From the NCBI GenBank assembly GCA_022496205.1, contig WTXD01000078.1, forward strand, positions 38,894 to 102,893: 64,000 nt of DNA. The letters are read 5' to 3'. Of this stretch, positions 61,857-64,000 are shown one piece after another. Each line of letters begins with the position of its first letter. The stretch's first letter is position 1. The notes under the pieces were generated by a model. The model did not search any database. It saw nothing but the letters and a program-made list of their open reading frames with translations, and was not told the DNA's origin. The stretch is from Gloeopeniophorella convolvens. Its lineage: Eukaryota > Basidiomycota > Agaricomycetes > Russulales. The translations under genes were made by a program, and so were the position numbers.

Positions 61857-62168
61857 ATGGGCTGCATCGTCTCCTGCATCGCGGGCATCTTCGCCTGTAT
61901 CGGCGACTGCGTCATCGGCATCATTGCCTGTATCGCGGACTGCCTCGAGTGTATTATTGCGGGTGCGCCTTCGCTCACGTCTCGCTCCCCTTGCCCGTTC
62001 TGATGGAACGCCCTACAGCCATCACCGGATGCATAACGGGCATCTTTGACTGCATCTGCGACTGTCTCTGCTGCGGGTGCGTGGGCTCTGCGTGTGCATC
62101 GTCTGGTTCTGGAAGCGCTGACTGGAAGCGCGCGCGGGTCTAGACGACCGCCTCGGGCTGCTGTTTGA
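61857..62168 (+). CDS. Small cysteine-rich hydrophobic protein 2
   Basis: Three exons (61857-61962, 62019-62076, 62144-62168) give 62 residues: MGCIVSCIAGIFACIGDCVI, GIIACIADCLECIIAAITGC, ITGIFDCICDCLCCG, ending RPPRAAV. It is the tandem paralogue of the gene at 61010. The reading frame, exon lengths and splice positions are conserved while many codons differ, which argues that it is translated. Cysteines recur every three to five residues between Ile/Gly, a pattern of a membrane-associated or metal-binding peptide rather than of a secreted disulfide protein. There is no separate signal peptide. Function is unknown. Confidence 0.8.
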
Positions 62169-62603
62169 GCGAGGCCTCCGGGACGGAATCGAACACGCCC
62201 TGCCTAGTTCCCGGAGGCCGGATTCTATATTAACTGCTACTCATGACGACTCACGACCGGACGCCGACATACAAACTACGTGTATATATCGACTGGGACA
62301 TGTCTATGCGCGTCTCCTACCATAGCGCAATGCCAATGTTTGGACTGGAGCGAGGGGAAGCTGTGCTTGGGAGCGGAGCACAGATCTGGAGATAAGATGG
62401 CGAATGTCGATCAAACAGAGGCAAACAGAGAAAAGTACCCGCTCAATTCGTTTAAAAACAGCGGTGCCGCGCTGGTTCTTCTCTTTCTCCTCTTCACTCG
62501 AACTCGCTGCGCAAGTCCGGGTGAAGAGGAAGAACAGAAAATCAGGTCTGCCTTAGTGTACGAAATCCAGGCGTTGCGTTGCAATTGCAATCCCATCACA
62601 CCC

Positions 62604-64000
62604 ATGGCCGGCCTTGCTCCTTCAGCTTCGACCCAAAACGCCCGCCCTACCATCTCCCGCTCGGCGAGTTACGCGCCCAATGGCCTCCCTGCGCCCCCAG
62701 TCACCGCCCCCCAGCTCCAGGCAGGCGAGACGAAAAATGTACCAGACGCCGTCCTCGAGCTCGTCGACGGCACCGCCTTCCGCGGCATTAGCTTTGGCGC
62801 CCAAGACAAATCCATTGCCGGCGAATGTGTATTCCAAACCGGTGCGCATATATTCGCTGCCTCTGCCTGGCAGCGCGCTGAAACAATGTATCTCTCGTGC
62901 AGGCATGGTTGGGTACACAGAGTCATTGACGGACCCGTCGTACGAGGGCCAGATCCTCATCCTCACCTACCCGCTGGTGGGCAACTACGGCGTGCCCACC
63001 CGCCCCGACGCTCTGCTCGACGCGCTGCCCGAGCACTTCGAGTCGTCGCGCATCCACGTCGCTGGTCTCATCGTCGGCTACTACTCGGAGGATTTCTCTC
63101 ACTTCCTCGCGCGCTCCTCGCTCGGCGCATGGCTCAAGGAAAACGATGTACCCGCGCTCTACGGCATCGACACACGCGCGCTCACCAAGCGCATCCGCGC
63201 CAAGGGCTCCATGCTCGCGCGCCTCCTCGCACGCAAGCCCGAGGCGCCTGCCGGCCGCACGCGCGATCTCACGCCCGCGTCGCAGCCCGCGTCCCGTGCG
63301 CCCTCGCCGCCCAGCTCGGGCACGCATACGCCCGCCTGGCGCGAAGACTACATCGACATCCCTTGGCACGACCCGAATCAGGACAACCTCGTCGCGGCCG
63401 TGTCCATCAAGGCACCGCGCGTGCACGCGCCGACGGGCACCCCACGTCTGCACCCGTCCGGCCGTCCGCTGCGCGTGCTCGCTGTCGATGTCGGCATGAA
63501 GTACAACCAGGTGCGCTGCTTCACGGCGCGCGGCGTCGAGCTCAAGGTCGTCCCGTGGGACTACGACTTCAACGCGCCGTCCGAGGAGCCGTACGACGGG
63601 CTCTTCCTCTCCAACGGGCCGGGCGACCCGACGACGGTGCAGACGACTATCGACCGCGTCGCGCGCGCGCTGCAGAAGGGCGACCGGCCGATCTTCGGCA
63701 TTTGTCTCGGCCACCAGCTGCTCGCGCTCGCGGCGGGCGCGCGCACGAGCAAGATGAAGTACGGCAACCGCGGGCACAACATCCCGTGCACGGACGCGCT
63801 CAGCGGGCGGTGCTACATCACTTCGCAGAACCACGGTTTCCAGGTCGACACGGCGACGCTGCCCGCGGGGTGGAACGAGCTGTTCAAGAACGCGAACGAC
63901 GGGAGCAACGAAGGCATCTACTGCGCGGACAAGCCGTTCTTCTCGGTGCAGTTCCACCCCGAGTCGACGCCCGGCCCGCGTGACACCGAGTTCCTCTTCG
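62604..64000 (+). CDS. URA2: URA2: glutamine-dependent CPSase-ATCase, N-terminal part
   Basis: This is the multifunctional enzyme for the first steps of pyrimidine synthesis. Exon 1 is 62604-62841 and exon 2 runs from 62903 through the right edge. After a short Ser/Ala-rich start comes the CPSase small-chain domain: [40 protein letters not shown] and [20 protein letters not shown]. Then comes the class I glutaminase: [27 protein letters not shown], the nucleophile in [17 protein letters not shown], and the His-Glu pair in [16 protein letters not shown]. The synthetase, aspartate transcarbamoylase and dihydroorotase-like parts lie outside the window. A fragment of the next part is present at 46.8-47.1 kb. 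Confidence 0.97.

Larger units (their letters stand above)
60655..62380. repeat. Tandem duplication of about 0.85 kb
   Basis: Unit 1 is about 60655-61520 and unit 2 about 61530-62380. Each holds the SLD5 5' end, a TATA-containing promoter, a cysteine-rich gene and a 3' block with CCAGTGTTTGGACTGGAGC or CCAATGTTTGGACTGGAGC. The offset is 873 bp at the SLD5 start and 847 bp at the cysteine-rich start. Confidence 0.85.

Noticed and set aside
62923..63957. Minus frame of 344 codons opposite URA2
   Set aside because: It is antisense to a clearly identified conserved enzyme in GC-rich sequence, where reverse frames stay open by composition.

Overview
The window reads as genomic DNA of a filamentous basidiomycete, most likely an agaricomycete. 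Genes are dense and cut by many short GT-AG introns of about 45-80 nt, and coding exons are GC-rich. The families are typical of that group: DUF6533 membrane proteins, NACHT-WD40 NLR-like proteins, SLATT_fungal proteins and an AzgA purine transporter. The order within the class is not determined. Gene models were assembled by hand from splice signals, paralogue comparison and family knowledge. Where exon sums could be checked they divide by three.

Layout. 1-1.6 kb: a proline-rich hypothetical gene running off the left edge. 2.4-18 kb: four DUF6533 multi-pass membrane protein genes (2.4-4.0 kb minus; 11.4-12.9, 14.1-15.3 and 16.4-18.0 kb plus) with an intact AzgA-type purine permease at 7.2-9.5 kb. 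18.3-20.1 kb: O-acetylhomoserine sulfhydrylase on the minus strand. 21.9-37.4 kb: an array of six SLATT_fungal genes (five plus, one minus; one broken) plus one C-terminal remnant. 39-64 kb: a large direct duplication. The right-hand unit holds an NLR-like gene, DAP1, NC2-alpha (BUR6), SLD5, two tiny cysteine-rich protein genes and the start of URA2. The left-hand unit holds decayed copies of the NLR, DAP1 and NC2-alpha. It ends in a fusion of an NC2-alpha stub, a URA2 fragment and a shrunken AzgA copy, followed by a decayed copy of SLATT exon 1.

The most interesting region is 21-57 kb. Tandem SLATT_fungal genes (predicted two-helix membrane effectors, related to a domain of bacterial anti-invader systems) sit beside NLR-like genes with a C2-like N-terminus, a NACHT ATPase and 14-15 WD40 repeats. 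The WD40 repeats of one NLR copy are almost identical to each other; those of the other copy have diverged. Together this looks like a fast-evolving immunity or allorecognition locus, but no functional link between SLATT and NLR proteins is shown by the sequence itself.

Housekeeping genes at the right end (DAP1/BUR6 divergent pair, SLD5, URA2) and MET17 are clear by family motifs. Several intergenic stretches of 1-3 kb carry nothing I can recognise and are listed as such.
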